A stretch of 64,000 bases of DNA, taken from NCBI RefSeq assembly GCF_020085105.1, contig NC_058056.1, positions 15,270,929-15,334,928 of the forward strand, written 5' to 3'. Positions within the stretch are counted from its first letter, which is position 1, and each line of letters opens with the position of its first letter. Under the pieces are notes generated by a model. It was not told the origin of the DNA. It was given only the letters and a program-made list of their open reading frames with translations, and made no database searches. Positions 17,371-31,206 of this stretch are shown here, in pieces. Source of the DNA: Siniperca chuatsi. Taxonomy: Eukaryota; Chordata; Actinopteri; Centrarchiformes; Sinipercidae. The position numbers and the translations under genes were made by a program.

Positions 17371-20300
17371 ATGAGGAGCATACTGTTAATTGCCTTTCTG
17401 GCTCCTTGTTGGGTCAACGGTGCAATTAAGTCAAGAGTTACACCGGAGGAGAATCACGAAGAAAACCCGGAGTTCGGTAAGTAACTTGGCAAACTAACCC
17501 AAGCTAACGTTAGCTTAAATGTTAATGCTAACTGTCTTTGGAATAGTGAGCATTAACGATGATTACTGTAATTTAATGCTATTTACGTTACGTGTATTTA
17601 TTATTATTATCAACACTGATATTTGGATTAAGAGTTATAAAGTGTTAAGGCATTGAGTTTAGAATAGCTGCTAAATAAAACCGCATAATCAGGCTAGCCT
17701 TGGCTCCAGATTGTTGCATGTAAGTTATGACTAGTGTTTTAAATAAACAAACGCAATTTCTTTCTTAGTTGTGTATGACCATTATCGGCTCTCCATGTCT
17801 TCCAGATGCCCTGAACTCCATCCTGTCAGATTTCGAGGTGCTGCCATTGTCAGGCCTCCAGCTACACTCTGTAAGGAAGAGGGACGTCCACACCCACTCC
17901 CACCTGGAGCGCCTGGTGAGCTTCAGAGCCCTGCACAGGTACAGCAGCACCCTCATGTCTGACAGTAGCCTACCTCACACCACAGTTGTTTTGATCTTTG
18001 AAGGAGTGATGCGGTATAGGATCACATCTTTTCAAGTCTGTATCAAACCAAAACTCAACATGCCCATGCATAAATTGAAAAAGTTATTGGTCGCTGTAAT
18101 CATTCCTGTTGTCTATACTGGCCACGAAGAGATCCCTTCTTTGCAGATAACTGAAATGACTGTAACTTTGGAAGATACCCTTGAGATACTCTTGATTTGT
18201 CATAAGTTGCTGAAGAGTCATATTTGGCCTCAGCTGATCTTTGGATTGCATTTTTGCACAAAACAAGGATTCTGAAACTGGATTTTGACCCCCACCACTT
18301 ACACTGAAGTCAGGCTAAGAAGGAATTGCTTACATTTACAGCAACCAATAACTGTCAACATACATATGGTGAAGTATGTACTTGAAAAAAATGTTGCCTT
18401 GAATATCATTAATCAGACTAAAATATTAAGAGAGATTATTTTCTCACCTTTTTCTTGTTTGTGACTAGGCCCAACATTAAATCCCATGTGACTCCTCACA
18501 GTATTGAAAGCAGCCAAGTAATCATGTTTGAGTTAATGTAGATATCATCAGCTTTCTCTTTTTTCGACTTCAGACATTTCAAGCTTTACTTGACCACCAA
18601 CACAGACCTTTTCACTGACAACTTCAAAGCTGTGTTTGTTGATAAACATGGGAGGGAGGAGAACTACGATGTTCAGCTTCAGAACTATTTCACTGGACAT
18701 GTTGTTGGTGAGTGAACGACTTTTAGTATTAGGGATGCACTGATATGTTTTTTTAAATAGGATATTTTCCCTGATCTTGCTTTTTTTGAGTCTTCATTTT
18801 CATGTGCAAAACAAGTAAAGTTTAACAGACAAATAATTTTTTTAAACCTTAATCTGAGAAATTATGATCAAATTATTGCCGCTATTTGCCAAATATGAGT
18901 AATAACTATAATGCTGGATTAATCTTTTGATAAAAGTAACCTTATTTATTTTGTGTTTGCAGGAGAGGAGAATTCACGTGTGCAGGCTCACATAGAAGGA
19001 GATGAGTTTTCTGCTCATATTCTAACCAGTGAAGCAGAATACAATGTAGAGGTAAGAAGTGGCTGTAAAATCAATTGTTTCTGTGCAGAATCCAAGTAGC
19101 AATGGTTTTCAATTATTTTTTTGTAATACACTTAACCCTCAACCATTTTATCCAAGGCATTTGACAGTTTGACAGTAGAGAGGCCTCACTGTTGAAGACT
19201 GTGGTGGCTGTATCAGCATTATCAAAGCCACAAAGAAAATCCAGAAAACAGTTAACTGTACGCTGAATGCTCCCCAAAACATTAATTGAATACAGTGCTA
19301 CAGTGCTCTAAATCTGGGGAGTTTTTCAGTGTGTGGGTGCCTTTTTCTTGATATTGCTTTTCAGCATAAAAAAAAGACTACTCAGGCACATCTTCTCTGT
19401 ATATTACCCAGTTGTTGAGTGCTGTATTCTGTATACTCGTCTCCCATCTTGGATGTACCAGTTATTCATATTGGTATAATAACTTGGCCTTTCTGCCTCT
19501 GGCAATATTATCAAAGGTTACTCTAGTGGTTTAAAGTAGTTTCTAATTTACCAGTTGAACCCTCACCTGTCGTAGCTGATGTAAAAGATGCTAGAGGAGG
19601 AGAGGTATGCAGTTTGATAGTTAATGCCTTGTAGCCCAGTTTATCTAATGATGAGGATATTTTGCATAAAAAATTAGACTGTTCTGATTTGCCACATATA
19701 TGGTGTAGGTATGTAAAAGTAAAGCATACAATGCATTTTTGTAAGTATTTTGATAGTGACACATTTTCCTTTTCCCTCCAGCAATTTGATTATGAAATGA
19801 AACAATTATAGAGAGGGTAAAATACTGACTGACCATAATTTTGATGTTGTTTTGCATCCAGATTAGTTTAACAGTATATGAGTTGCAGCTCTATCATTGT
19901 TCTACTGCACTGTTTAAAATTTGGGGGGTGGGAGGGCTAACATTATGTAAAACAATAAATAAATAAAAAGAGGGCCACTATTTCTACATTGTTCATCTAA
20001 TATGGATGTGAATGGGGATCAGTAAAGTATTTCTGATTCTGAATACCCTCAAGGAGCTTGACAGCTAAAAGTCAGCAGAGTCGTTGTTCCAATTTAAATC
20101 CAAAGTGCTGTAGTACAGAGTCAAAACAATGTGTTGCTGTCCAAATGCTTAAGGACTATGTTGTATTAATGTCGGTGAAGAATGAGAAGAAATTAAATGT
20201 CTACATTGCAATGGCCAGTGGCAGAGCATTCTTTTTAAATGCCCTATGCCACTGCCCTTCCTATCTATCTTTTTTCTTGTTGCCATTTCTCGCCTATATC

Positions 20301-23300
20301 TTTATATTTATAGTTTCTTTCTCTCTTTCTTTTTCCAACCTCTCTCCTCCTTGTGACCCTCTCTGTCTGTTTGGTTCTCTAATGCCATCTCTCTTTCTCT
20401 GCCCATCCAGCCCCTGTGGAGGTTTACAGATTCCCCGACTGATGGCAGGTTGCTGGTTTATCGCTCAGACGACATCAGGAACCTGAGCCGCATCGCCTCT
20501 CCAAAAGTGTGTGGGTACGTCCACGCAGAGGCTATGGACCTGCTGCCACAGACTGCCAGGAGGGATTGGGATGGGCAGGAGGAGGTGGACCAGGAAAAGG
20601 GTGAGCTCTGCTGTCTGTTTCCCTCACTAGGAGTGGAGAGTCTTGTGAATGTGTGTGTGTTCATATTTGTGCCTGTGTAGTGGAAACGTGTAGGAGGAGA
20701 ACAGAGTACATAAGGGGTTGGAGATCACAAATCTGGTGCAGCCTAGGCTCTGTGCTCTTTTTTGTGGATGGTAAAGAGTAGGAGGATAACAAATGTTTAA
20801 GGTGGAGAGAAGGAAGGAGGAGGCTGTAGTAGTGAGACGAAGGAGGTGGGTGTTAGATTCTGTAACAGTCACTTTAATAAAAGCCTTTTTATCTGTAAAA
20901 CCTACCCCATAATATGCACATACACACTGCTGACAAGTGGGTATTATGTAACAGCCAAATGCCTTTTGATTCTTTGTGCTGCTTTGGAAATGTAAAGCAT
21001 ATAACAGTGATAATGTGCCAGAGGAGGAATCTAAAACACCTCTCACTGGCTGCTGGTTGAAAGCACTCATTGGGGATATGAGTTGAGGTGAAGGTTCTTA
21101 TGGAGGAGGCATTAAAATTCATGGAGGCCCTGCTGCCCAATGAGATGACTCGTGAGTCGTCACTGGTCTCCCACTGCTTGTTGTGGAAGCCAGGGCAGCG
21201 CACACCCACACTTCTGAAAAGTGCACAGCCAAGTGTATGATGTAATGCTCAAATGGGATGTCTTCCTGTTGTCCTTTTCTGTTATTCTACAACTACTGAC
21301 TGTTTGAAGAGTTTAGGATGTATGAAGTTATGAGGCATCTCTCCAGATTCCCTTTATGCTTTTCTGTGAGATAAAACAGATGTTCAATTCCAGCTTCTAA
21401 AACGTAAGGATTTACAGCTTTATTTATTTGTAAACTACAAAATGTGCAATTTTAAGATGGCCATTGCAGGGAGGAAACACATGACCAGCGGGAAAAATGC
21501 AGCAGGCTTCAAAAGTTAAATGCACCTGAAATGACCGTGTATTTAGGTTTGTTATCATTATGGGAGAAATTTGTGTTTAAAACAATCGCACTTTTGGCAA
21601 AGGTTTTCATACAAAAGTAAATCTTGAGAAACATGCGTGAAAAAAGATAAGGTTCATGTTTCGCATATTATTATTTCAGTGAAATTCAACTCGGCTTGTA
21701 TTAATAGTTAGAGAGCAACTGTTATAGACTAAATAATCAATAGAGTAGTTGCCTATGAAAATACTTGTTGGTTGCAGCCCTAAGCATTACCTTTACAAAG
21801 TTAAAACTCTATTGCAGATGCTAAGTCTTGAATGAGCATTGCTTAATCTATTTGGAACAGTGAGTCAAGTTAAGTAGTAGCAGATTCAATGCACAATTGT
21901 TTGTATAGAAATGAAAACCACTGAGTATACCCACAAAAACCTCTGCTCTAGCTGGACTGAATTGAACCTAACATTGTAAGGTCTATGTGTGAAATCGGCT
22001 TTAGTTTACTGTGGTAGCCTTCTTTTTAGCTGTCAAAATATACAGTAGACCTCATTCACACTTATTATTATGCACTCAGGACTGTACTATAAAGATAAAC
22101 TGCTATTTAATTCTGGCTTGAAGAAGAGAGGCAGAGCTTAATCAGTTCGCAGGCAAACAAAAAAGAAGACGTGCTGCTAAATGTGAAAATGAGGGCAATT
22201 AACAATTGGATACTGGAGCATGGCCTCATTGTTTAACTTCTTGATGTCTTTATATATCTATCTTTTATGTAAGCTTTCCCTTGACTGTTTGAATATCGTT
22301 ACACCTCCCTCCCCCCACGCCCCCGTCTGCCTGTGACCATTTTTCTTTCTCTACCCCTTCCCATGCATCTGTCTCTCTCGCTGCTGCTCCTGCTGCTTGC
22401 TCCATGTAGGGTACCACCACAGAGAGAAGAGACAGGCTCACGATCACAAGAAGAATACCTGCCCCCTGTTGCTGGTTGCAGACTACCGCTTCTTTAAACA
22501 CATGGGCCGCGGACAAGAGAGCATCACTCTCAACTACCTGGTCTGTCTTTATTATGCTATGTACAAAACCTAATTCAGTAGAATAGAAATCATTCACCAT
22601 GTAAAGGTTTAACATGCATCCATAGGGTTATTCTATACATTAAGTTGAACAGAACTAGAGGAGAATGAATTGCTTTATTGTTGTTTTTGATTTGCACTGT
22701 TTAGTTTTACGTTATCAAATTGACAAATCTATAATCAGTATGTCTAATATATCTGTGAATAAAGTCAAAATAATTTATTTATTTTCTTCATATATTTCTG
22801 TATTTTAAGACTTGCTATATGAATTTTTTATTTTTTTTCCTTTTCTCCCTCCAGATTGAGCTGATTGATCGAGTTGATGACATTTATAGGAACACAACCT
22901 GGGATGATGAATTCAAAGGCTACGGGGTCCAGATCCATCAGGTGTGTGCGGCTGGCTGTGTGTTGTACTTCAAGTCTGACCTCTGGATCAAGTTGTGGCG
23001 TTTTTAGCAGACATCAGACATCACTGCTCCCAGCAGCATGACAGCTTTGTTTTGCATTGAGTCAGTCCCGGAAGTGGAGCTGAGAATAACACTGTCCCTC
23101 TGGGTTTGAGAACAGCGTTTTTAGGAGGAACTGAAAGCTTTTGTGTGAGCCTCGTGGGGTAATTTAATTTGTTCCACAGGCTTTGGGAATGAATGGAGAC
23201 ACTGTTTTGTCATACTGTGAGTCCCGGGTTTTCTCACAGAAAAGATATGCATTCATTTAGCTACTCAAGAGTTATTTTCTTCACCATACATGTCAAGAAG

Positions 23301-26300
23301 AACTTGTAGTGTGCTGCTTTTAACCCCAATGCCTTTAGAAATGCTTTATGGCTTGAAACACAAACCCTAAAACATGATGCTGACTTGAGTCACATGGTCT
23401 CCTCTACCTATGCATTAAATCTTTTGTTAAAGCTATTTTTACTGCATTAAAGCTATTTTTACAGGTGAGGGGCCGCTTCTGACAAACTATGTAGTTTGAG
23501 GGAAAAAATACATCTAATGTGCGCTATACATCGGAAAATCTGGACTATGAAATGTTTCACGTAACATTCATTATGAACCAGTATACGGGATTTGTTTAAA
23601 TTCTTTAAATAAAATTGTATTATTCTGTAATAATTACACGTGATGAATTGTTCATAAATGGTGTCTTTGGTTACTATTCGCAGATCATCATCAACAAGGA
23701 GCCTACAAAGCCTCCCCCTGGCCATGCCGGCACCGGCTGGGTCCACTATAACATGGAGAACAGCCCTGTGAGCGGAAAGGAGGTCTGGGACGTGAAGAAA
23801 CTTCTGGAGGTAGGAAAGAGAGACAGAGAGAAAGATGTATCAACAGACAGACAGAAAAAATACAGATGGGTGACAAGTTAAAGGAAAAACCAACATGAAG
23901 TGTCTTATTATGGCATCAGGCCACCATGAGCCTCCAGAGCAGCTTCAGTGCTCCTTGCTAAGTCTGTGGACTTTTCATCCCTCTCTGTAGGAGGGATGAA
24001 CACCATTCCTCCACAAAATATTCCCTCATTTATGTATACAACCTTTATTTAATCAACTACTGTCATTGAGATCAAGATCTTTTTTGCACATTATGTGTTT
24101 ATATAAAAAAAATAACAGTTGTATCGGCCAGTATATCATTATCAGATTGGCTGCAATCAGTATTGGTCTGGCTTTACTGTACAGTCTTCATTGCAGTTTG
24201 AGTGATGATAATTGCATGCTGCAGTCAAATGGCATAAATGTGATTTAGAGTGATGGTATTACAAATGGTTGCATTTCCGAACGTTAACATCCTTGTCTCT
24301 GAGTTTATTTGTTTTATGTTAGTAAAAAGTTTTTTCATCATTCTACAGGGTTGCGAGTCCTTGTATAACAGGGAGTTAAACAAATTTTGACATATACAAA
24401 TGTTGGCTAGATACTAGTTCTCTTTGTGTCCCTCAGCAATTCAGCTCAGACATAGCTGACAACGCCTCTACTGTGTGTCTGGCCCACCTGTTCACCTACC
24501 AAGATTTCGACGAGGGCACACTGGGATTGGCCTACGTGGCCCCCTCCAAACCTCAGGCCCTGGGTGGCCTCTGCCCAAAACGTAAGCGACAAAATGGCTT
24601 TGTTTTGATAAGCTAAAGCATTAAATGATGTATATACATCTACATCACGCAACACATACATTACCAGTATGGCAAATGTAGGCTGACTTGAATCTGTATC
24701 AGTGAAATATTTTATAATGTAACAACACTTTGTTCTGTTTTGTTGCTTGTGTGTCATGTTTTAAAGACTAGCTATGTTGCGGTATCAATGAAATTTTGAC
24801 GTGAAAGTAGTGTGAAAGGCTGCTAGTAGATCTGTTTACCAATTGGACAGACTGATGAATACTGGTCAGGGAATTGCCAAAAATGACATGGAACTGTATG
24901 TTGGAGCCCTGGGCTTTTGCAAAGCAAAACCAGATACTGACATCTTTCTTTGATTGTGTGGTTTTGTAGCATACTACCCATCTCACTCTGTAAAGAAACC
25001 CAGTTACCTCAACACAGGCCTGACCAGCACCAAGAACTATGGCAAAACCATCCTAACAAAGGTCTGTTCTACCTCGTTTTTCAATCTTCATCTTTGACTA
25101 AACTAATGACTAGGTGCACACGGCTTTAGTCAGGATGTTATGCAACATGTCAGCCTGCCAAGTTTAGATTCTAAGTAGAGCAGACACACCTTTTTGTGTA
25201 GGTGTTATGAGTAATGATGTTAATCCGGTTGCATTTTGACACCTCAGGTTTCAGTGTATTGCTTGCTCCTCTGCACAGTTTACAGTTAAGTTTTAAAAGA
25301 TTAATTGGAGCTGGGAGGAAGTTTTGGGATATGGGGCTGTTGGTTAAGAGTATATTTGTAGCCTCTATGATAATGTACATGTTTTTTGCCAGTGAAATCA
25401 GCGTAATAGTTTAACACCAACATCTTTGTGTTGAGTAAAGACATGGTGTCAGTCCTGCATTTGTTGCTTGATAGAATTTCATTTGGGCAATTTGTTCTCA
25501 ATTGATTCATAGATACAGTAGTAAACTATGTTTATATCTAATAAATCTGGTGTGTTTGTGTCCAATCAGGAGGCTGATTTGGTGACCACCCATGAGCTGG
25601 GCCATAACTTTGGAGCAGAGCACGATCCTGACAACATCCCTTACTGTGCACCCAGTGATGACCAGGGGGGGAAGTTTGTCATGTACCCTATTGCTGTGAG
25701 CGGAGACCATGTCAACAACAAGGTACCTGCCCAAATAGTGAACAAGTAAAAAGTGTTATTCAACTTCAACATACAGTAGGATACAACAGAAGCATTACTA
25801 TGTAGGAACTGCTAGGTATATAACAAACTATGCTGACAGTTATGAGGATACACTGAGTTAATGATGCAAAGTGTGATATGAAGTGTGAATGCCATTTCTA
25901 ATTGAGTTGCTTAATCTACAGTGTTGGATAAATGTGAGTCACAGTTGTTCCTGTGAAATATAATGACAGACAGTAAATGTACTGTACCTTCTCCACCGTT
26001 GGCCTTAACAGCTAATATGCATATGGCTTTTGCTGCAGTTTAAGGTGAAAAGTGCACTGTTTATCTGTCGTGACTTGTTCTACACTCGAAGCGAGACCCT
26101 CCTGAAGATATCTACAAGGGTTAAAACTAAATCTTGAATCACATCAGTATGCATCAATAAAATTGTATACAAAGGCCATGAAACTGTTTGTGTGGCTGTA
26201 AATTCATGCTTAGTTTTGTCCAAAAAAGCACATTTTGCAGGTAGAAACACCATTGTTTCACTGACTTTGTATACATTTTATCTGTATACTATTTATGTGA

Positions 26301-29300
26301 TTAAATAGCTCATGAATTGCTTTGCATCAGAAAGAGATTTACACATTATTGTAGTATTTTAGCGTCATAGCAGTCCTTTGTCACATCACATCACCTTTCA
26401 CAGTTGAGCATAAAGCATCCACTCCTAGTTAATATCTAACCCCCATCTACTTCTCCTTCCCTCCTAAAGCATTTCTCCAAATGCAGCAAGATCTCTGTAG
26501 GAAAGACATTAAGTTTCAAGGCTCCCTTGTGCTTCAAGGAGAGGAACAGTAAGGTATGTGGTAACTCCAGAGTGGAGGATGGGGAAGAGTGCGACCCTGG
26601 GCTACTCCACCTCAACGACGACCCCTGCTGCTCATCCGACTGCAAATTCAAACATGTTGCACAGTGCAGGTATGAGATCCAAAATAAAGACTGTACAAAA
26701 TGCACTTGTTAAGTCTAAATACATACTCAAACGTTGGATTAATTGATTGAGATGTCGGAAAATCTTTGCGGTACTAGTTTGAGTCACACATGGGTTCACA
26801 TGTCTCTGTTCTCTCCACAGCGACAGAAACAGCCCTTGCTGTAAGAATTGCAAGTTTGAGCAGGCAGGAAAAAGGTGCCAGGAACCCATTAGTGCGACCT
26901 GTAAAGGCATATCCTCCTGCACAGGTGAGCACCTCCTGCTGGTCTAATACAAGAACTGCAGCGATCACTGGAAGGCTGTTTGCTGTGGTGTTATGTGTAC
27001 CTTTTTAAAATGATAAATTATTAATACCTTGAAAAACTAAATCTCTACCGTTTCTTCATATGTTAGGCAACAGCAGTCAATGTCCACCTCCTGAAAACGC
27101 TGCTGACAACACTGTGTGTGTTGACAACGGCCGATGTCACAATGGAGAGTGCAACCCTTTCTGTGAGGCCATGCAGAACCTTCAGTCCTGTGCCTGCAAT
27201 GGTAAAGAGCAGTTATTTTGTCACAAGATCAATGAAAAAATGTGCAAAAGTCCCAAACTTATATAAGCTTTAAGTGGATTGTCTATATAATGTTGTGGAT
27301 CCTGCCAGCCAGATTCCCAGTGATCATGAAGGTCCTGGAGAGGTGTATCCTAGACAGGCAAAATCAAGAAATTTGATGGAAAGAATGGAAATCATACCTT
27401 GAAAAAATCAAGTGTAATTTAAGGATTTAGTTTAGATAAAAAATTATTTTATCTTTCATTGATGTATTCAGGGATATGTTGTCAGTTATACAGAAAAAGA
27501 TTTCACTCCCAGGAAGACGCATGTTTTTTTGTACATAAAAAAACCATGACGTGTTTTTGACAATTTCCATATTTGAACTTTAGCTGAAGGATTAAAAGGT
27601 CCTCTAGTGAATGTGGAAAATCCTACAAGCCCTGTGCTTATGAAACCCTTTAAACAAACATTAATATAAATTCCTGGAAAGTTTACTTTAGATATGGGAT
27701 TTTTCCAGATGGCCGTGGTTTATTAAATAGATTTTAAGAGATTAACTTGTCTAAATGAATGAGTCCAGTCTGAATTAATCTCTGTTCTGAAAGTTAATGT
27801 GTGCTCTGCCACTGTTGATGGAGGTTATTGTTTGACAATTTTGCTATCGTATACCATTTAAGTCGATCCCCTCCTCGTCTGCAGAGACGGAGAACTCCTG
27901 TAAAGTGTGCTGCAGGGGAAAAGATGGCGCTTGCAGTCCCTTCATCCAGGCCAATGACAGTTTCCTTTTCCTACGCAAAGGAAAACCCTGTACTGTGGGC
28001 TTCTGTGACGGGGCCGTGAGTCACCCAATCTTTTATATCTGTCCAGACAAGAGTCCAGCTGATCCTACCATTTCCATTATGTTTAGTATTTTCGTGACAC
28101 ACTCCAGCAGTGACAGGGCTTACAAAATTGTATTAATGTTACAATGAGTTCGTTGATTTTGCTTTATTTGATGTTTGGAGAGCGTCAACTTTCTCTCGTT
28201 AAAACAGGGAAAGTGCATGAAGCAGGTGCAGGACGTAATCGAGAGGTTGTGGGATTTTATCGACAAGCTGGACATTAACACATTTGGTAAGTCAGTTACA
28301 ACAGGCCGCTTTGAAATCTAATCAACCGTATGATAATGTGTAGCTAACAAGTTCAAACCTGATAGTCTTGTCACTCTCCTTAACTTCGTCCTTCTGTTTT
28401 GTTGTCTGTACCTCCTTCCTCGATGCCACCTCTCCATCAGGGAAGTTCCTGGCTGATAACATAGTGGGCTCTGTCGTGGTGTTTTCCCTCGTCTTCTGGA
28501 TTCCTCTCAGTATCCTGGTTCACTGTGTGGTAAGAAACATTTACACTATTTCCTATTGTCTGTAGTGTGCCATTAACTGCTCCTTTTTGGATTCTGTAGC
28601 TCTTTGGTTGATGTTAGATCTCTTCTTCACCAGCTACAGTAATGACCTTAATTATTTTACTTGTCAAATGCTGACAGCCCTGTCCCTTGGGGTTTTTTTC
28701 TGTCTGCAGGACAAACGACTTGACCAGCAGTATGAGGAGAACACAAAGTCCTTGTACTACCCTCCAAGTGTAAGTTTGTCATCTCTTGAATGCCCATATA
28801 TGATCCTGTGCACTAGCCTTGCTGCCACACTAACCAAACTAATACAACATTAATTAAACACACTGACATCTTTAATGAGGGAGGGAGAGGGGTGCATGAC
28901 TGTATATTGTTAATTTACCTTTTTTCTGAATTCCTGCATGAACTGTCACCATTAAACTAGGTGTTCAATTCAGCAAAAATCCCACTGAGAGGAAAATAAA
29001 TATGTTTAAATGACCAACAATAAAATAATAATATAATAATATTTACTATTTTATTTATTTACAGGTTCTTTACAGACAGTGGTTTATAAAAATGTAGAAT
29101 GTAAAATGTAGGGGGGGAAAAAGCAGAGTTCCATTGGAAAAAGGTGATGTTACATACTTCTGTGCACCAATCAGGATTTAGCAATATTTGAATTAAAATC
29201 TTATAAATAGTAAATCTGTTGTGTGGTTGTTGTTAAACACTTGATAATACCCAAGGATGTCTCTTTCAAAAATGTAACATTCTTCCTTATTTAGTCATGA

Positions 29301-31206
29301 ATATTAATGTTATTGAGAAAATAAGATTTGAAACCAGGTTTTGAGAAATGCTGTTTGTGGCATCACAAGAGAGTAATGCCTTACTTTGTAATTTGACATA
29401 ATATTTGTCTCTTTGGCATTCATTATGCGCTACTACAAAACATACATACTCTTAAACCTAATAAACATTTTTATAAGATCATTCCCAAAACGGTCCTGAG
29501 AAATCTGGTGCTTAATTGGCTCACAGAAAATACAGGGTTGAGAGCAGGACACACATGGATTTAGATTAAAAAAAGCTCTAACTTGAAGCAGTGTGAACCA
29601 GTGGTCAGGTTATCCGTCAGTAAGGGCCTCACTTGTCCCTGCTGGGTTCAAACTCCGAATGACCTGTCCATCACTCTTTGCCTTGGCCCTTTCCATTCTC
29701 ATTGGAACTGCAGCAGATGGTGGAAGTTTGTAGTAGAGCTCCCGCCATAGGTGAGTGCGTGTGCCATGGTTTGGTGTTGCGATGCGTTGCCATTGAGTCC
29801 ATGATGATGCATGGTCGGTGGCCCACGTTTGGGATACTCCTGCAGTCAATTACTCCTTGATGTAATCACTGATCTGGTTGTACATTTCCAGCCCTCAAAC
29901 TCACCGGTGTCATCTGAGAGGTGAAGTGAAAGAGGCTCAAACTAAAGCTAATAGTGTAATGTGACCGAACAGCTGTAAGTGTGTTCCTCTGCACAGATGT
30001 CGTCCATGCAGAGTCGTATCCGATCAGAAATTACTTCAAGAAAGCAAGATTGCATTTGAGGAGTATTCAGAGGGAGGACTGAACAGGTTGCACCTTGTTG
30101 TCTTTTGTGAAATCGGATGCAGTGTGTGTCAGCATTTTAAGTTTGCATCTGCTGCTGTTCAAAGCCACAACATGAAGAGGGTAATGTCCTGTAGGTGATT
30201 GTTATTTTCATTTCCCCTTTCTTTTTTTCTTTTTTTAATGGCTGTCTATGCTGTGTTAAGTCCTTCTTAGGTTTGAGTGGGAACACGTGAAGACTGAGGG
30301 TACATTCCTCTGTAGACCTTTCACATGGCAGACATTTTGACTTGTAATAGCAGGAAAAGCACAGGAGCGACTAATAACATTAATGATGGCTTAATTCAAT
30401 TTAGGTGTGACAGGAAGTCCTGCAAGTAAGACAGCATGTACGATATCAGGGCCCTTGTGCTCCTAAATGGACTGCAGCCATTATTAATATTAGTTACACC
30501 TCTGTTTGACACATGTCCACCATGAGAAATGTTTGTTTTACTCATTCCCTTTTTAAAGGGGGTACTGGGGATGATAATGGGATGGAGATAGCAGATTACT
30601 AAACTCTTCTTTTCTTTAAGTGTAATGGAAACAGCTTTAGGGTTTGAATAAACAATTTCATGATGTTAAAGTATGAAGATCAGGAGAATATCTGATGCAG
30701 AATTGAGTAAAAAGGGAATGGATCCCACCTCAGTCAGAGACAGTCAGCTTTGACGTGCTTCCGTCTCACATGTTGTTTTTGCTCTTCAGAGTCAAGAAAT
30801 GTTGAGCAACCTCGAGTCAGCGTCCGTGCGCATCGTCAAGCCTCCTCAGCCTCCCTCCTCCTCCGCCGGCCGGACCGCGCCCTCCTCCCTGCCCCCGCAG
30901 CCTCAGCAGCTGAGCCAGGTCGGGGCCCCTCCCGCGGCCAGCAGCAGTACCCAGGCCCCCGGCCCGAGCTGCGGCCCCACCCCGGACAGCGCAGGGGGGC
31001 CACGGATGGCCACTATCCAGGAGGACACCAGCAGCGACTCTCACCTGGGAGAGGAGGCCCTGTCGGACGATTTCACAACCGCAGGAGCCTGCTCGTCGGC
31101 TACGAAATCCTCCTACGAGGATCTGACAGAACAGAACCCGCCAGCCAGGGACCGGCGGCGCCTCAAGAGGCAGGACTGCATTGACACTAAAGAGACAGAG
31201 TGCTGA
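17371..31206 (+). CDS. adam17: ADAM17 (TACE) membrane sheddase
   Basis: Zinc metalloprotease that sheds TNF, EGFR ligands, Notch and others at the cell surface. Coding exons: 17371-17476, 17806-17938, 18574-18707, 18963-19051, 20411-20600, 22410-22540, 22855-22941, 23684-23809, 24437-24581, 24970-25061, 25570-25722, 26470-26669, 26821-26924, 27067-27201, 27885-28015, 28208-28286, 28441-28529, 28710-28769, 30790-31206. Joined: 866 aa (human 824). In order: signal peptide ([17 protein letters not shown]), prodomain with cysteine switch PKVCG (C188), furin site REKR (222-225), catalytic domain with [11 protein letters not shown] (419-429), disintegrin and membrane-proximal Cys-rich region, CANDIS-like helix, transmembrane segment about 685-707, and a cytosolic tail ending KETEC as in human. 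All exon phases agree. The start is the ATG giving the signal peptide. The tail-encoding exon is markedly GC-rich and longer than in human. Confidence 0.96.
19990..20043 (+). repeat. LINE-tail-like fragment, adam17 intron 4
   Basis: GGGATCAGTAAAGTATTTCT followed by GATTCTGAA is the usual 3' tail of fish L2/CR1-type LINEs. The body upstream is not recognisable, so only the tail is called. Confidence 0.35.
21385..21784. repeat. hAT-like non-autonomous element, adam17 intron 5
   Basis: The right end reads AGAGTAGTTGCCTATGAAAA and then TTGGTTGCAGCCCTAAG; GCAGCCCTA is the typical end of a widespread fish hAT-like element. The left part contains CAATTCCAGCTTCTAAAACG, also part of that repeat. It is degenerate; no intact left terminus was found. 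Confidence 0.4.
24042..24092. repeat. Short repeat relic, adam17 intron 8
   Basis: CTTTATTTAATCAACTACTG followed by TCATTGAGATCAAGATCTTT resembles a common fish interspersed repeat whose consensus has TCATTGAGATCAAGATCTC. Only about 50 bp are recognisable. Confidence 0.3.
29590..29865 (+). repeat. Possible tRNA-derived SINE relic, adam17 intron 18
   Basis: CCAGTGGTCAGGTTATCC followed after about 30 bases by GGGTTCAAACTCC resembles the A-box/B-box spacing of a tRNA-derived SINE head. The 200 bp after it are unlike the flanking AT-rich intron in composition. No poly(A) or tail repeat and no target duplication were found, so this is tentative. Confidence 0.3.

Noticed and set aside
17769-18275. 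168-codon frame overlapping adam17 exon 2
   Set aside because: It is read in a different frame from the spliced adam17 product and runs into the intron. The exon 2 frame and phase are fixed by the human-like DALNSIL...LHRHFKLY join.
20627-21070. 147-codon minus frame in the adam17 intron 5
   Set aside because: Intronic, no recognisable domain, no splice-supported neighbours.
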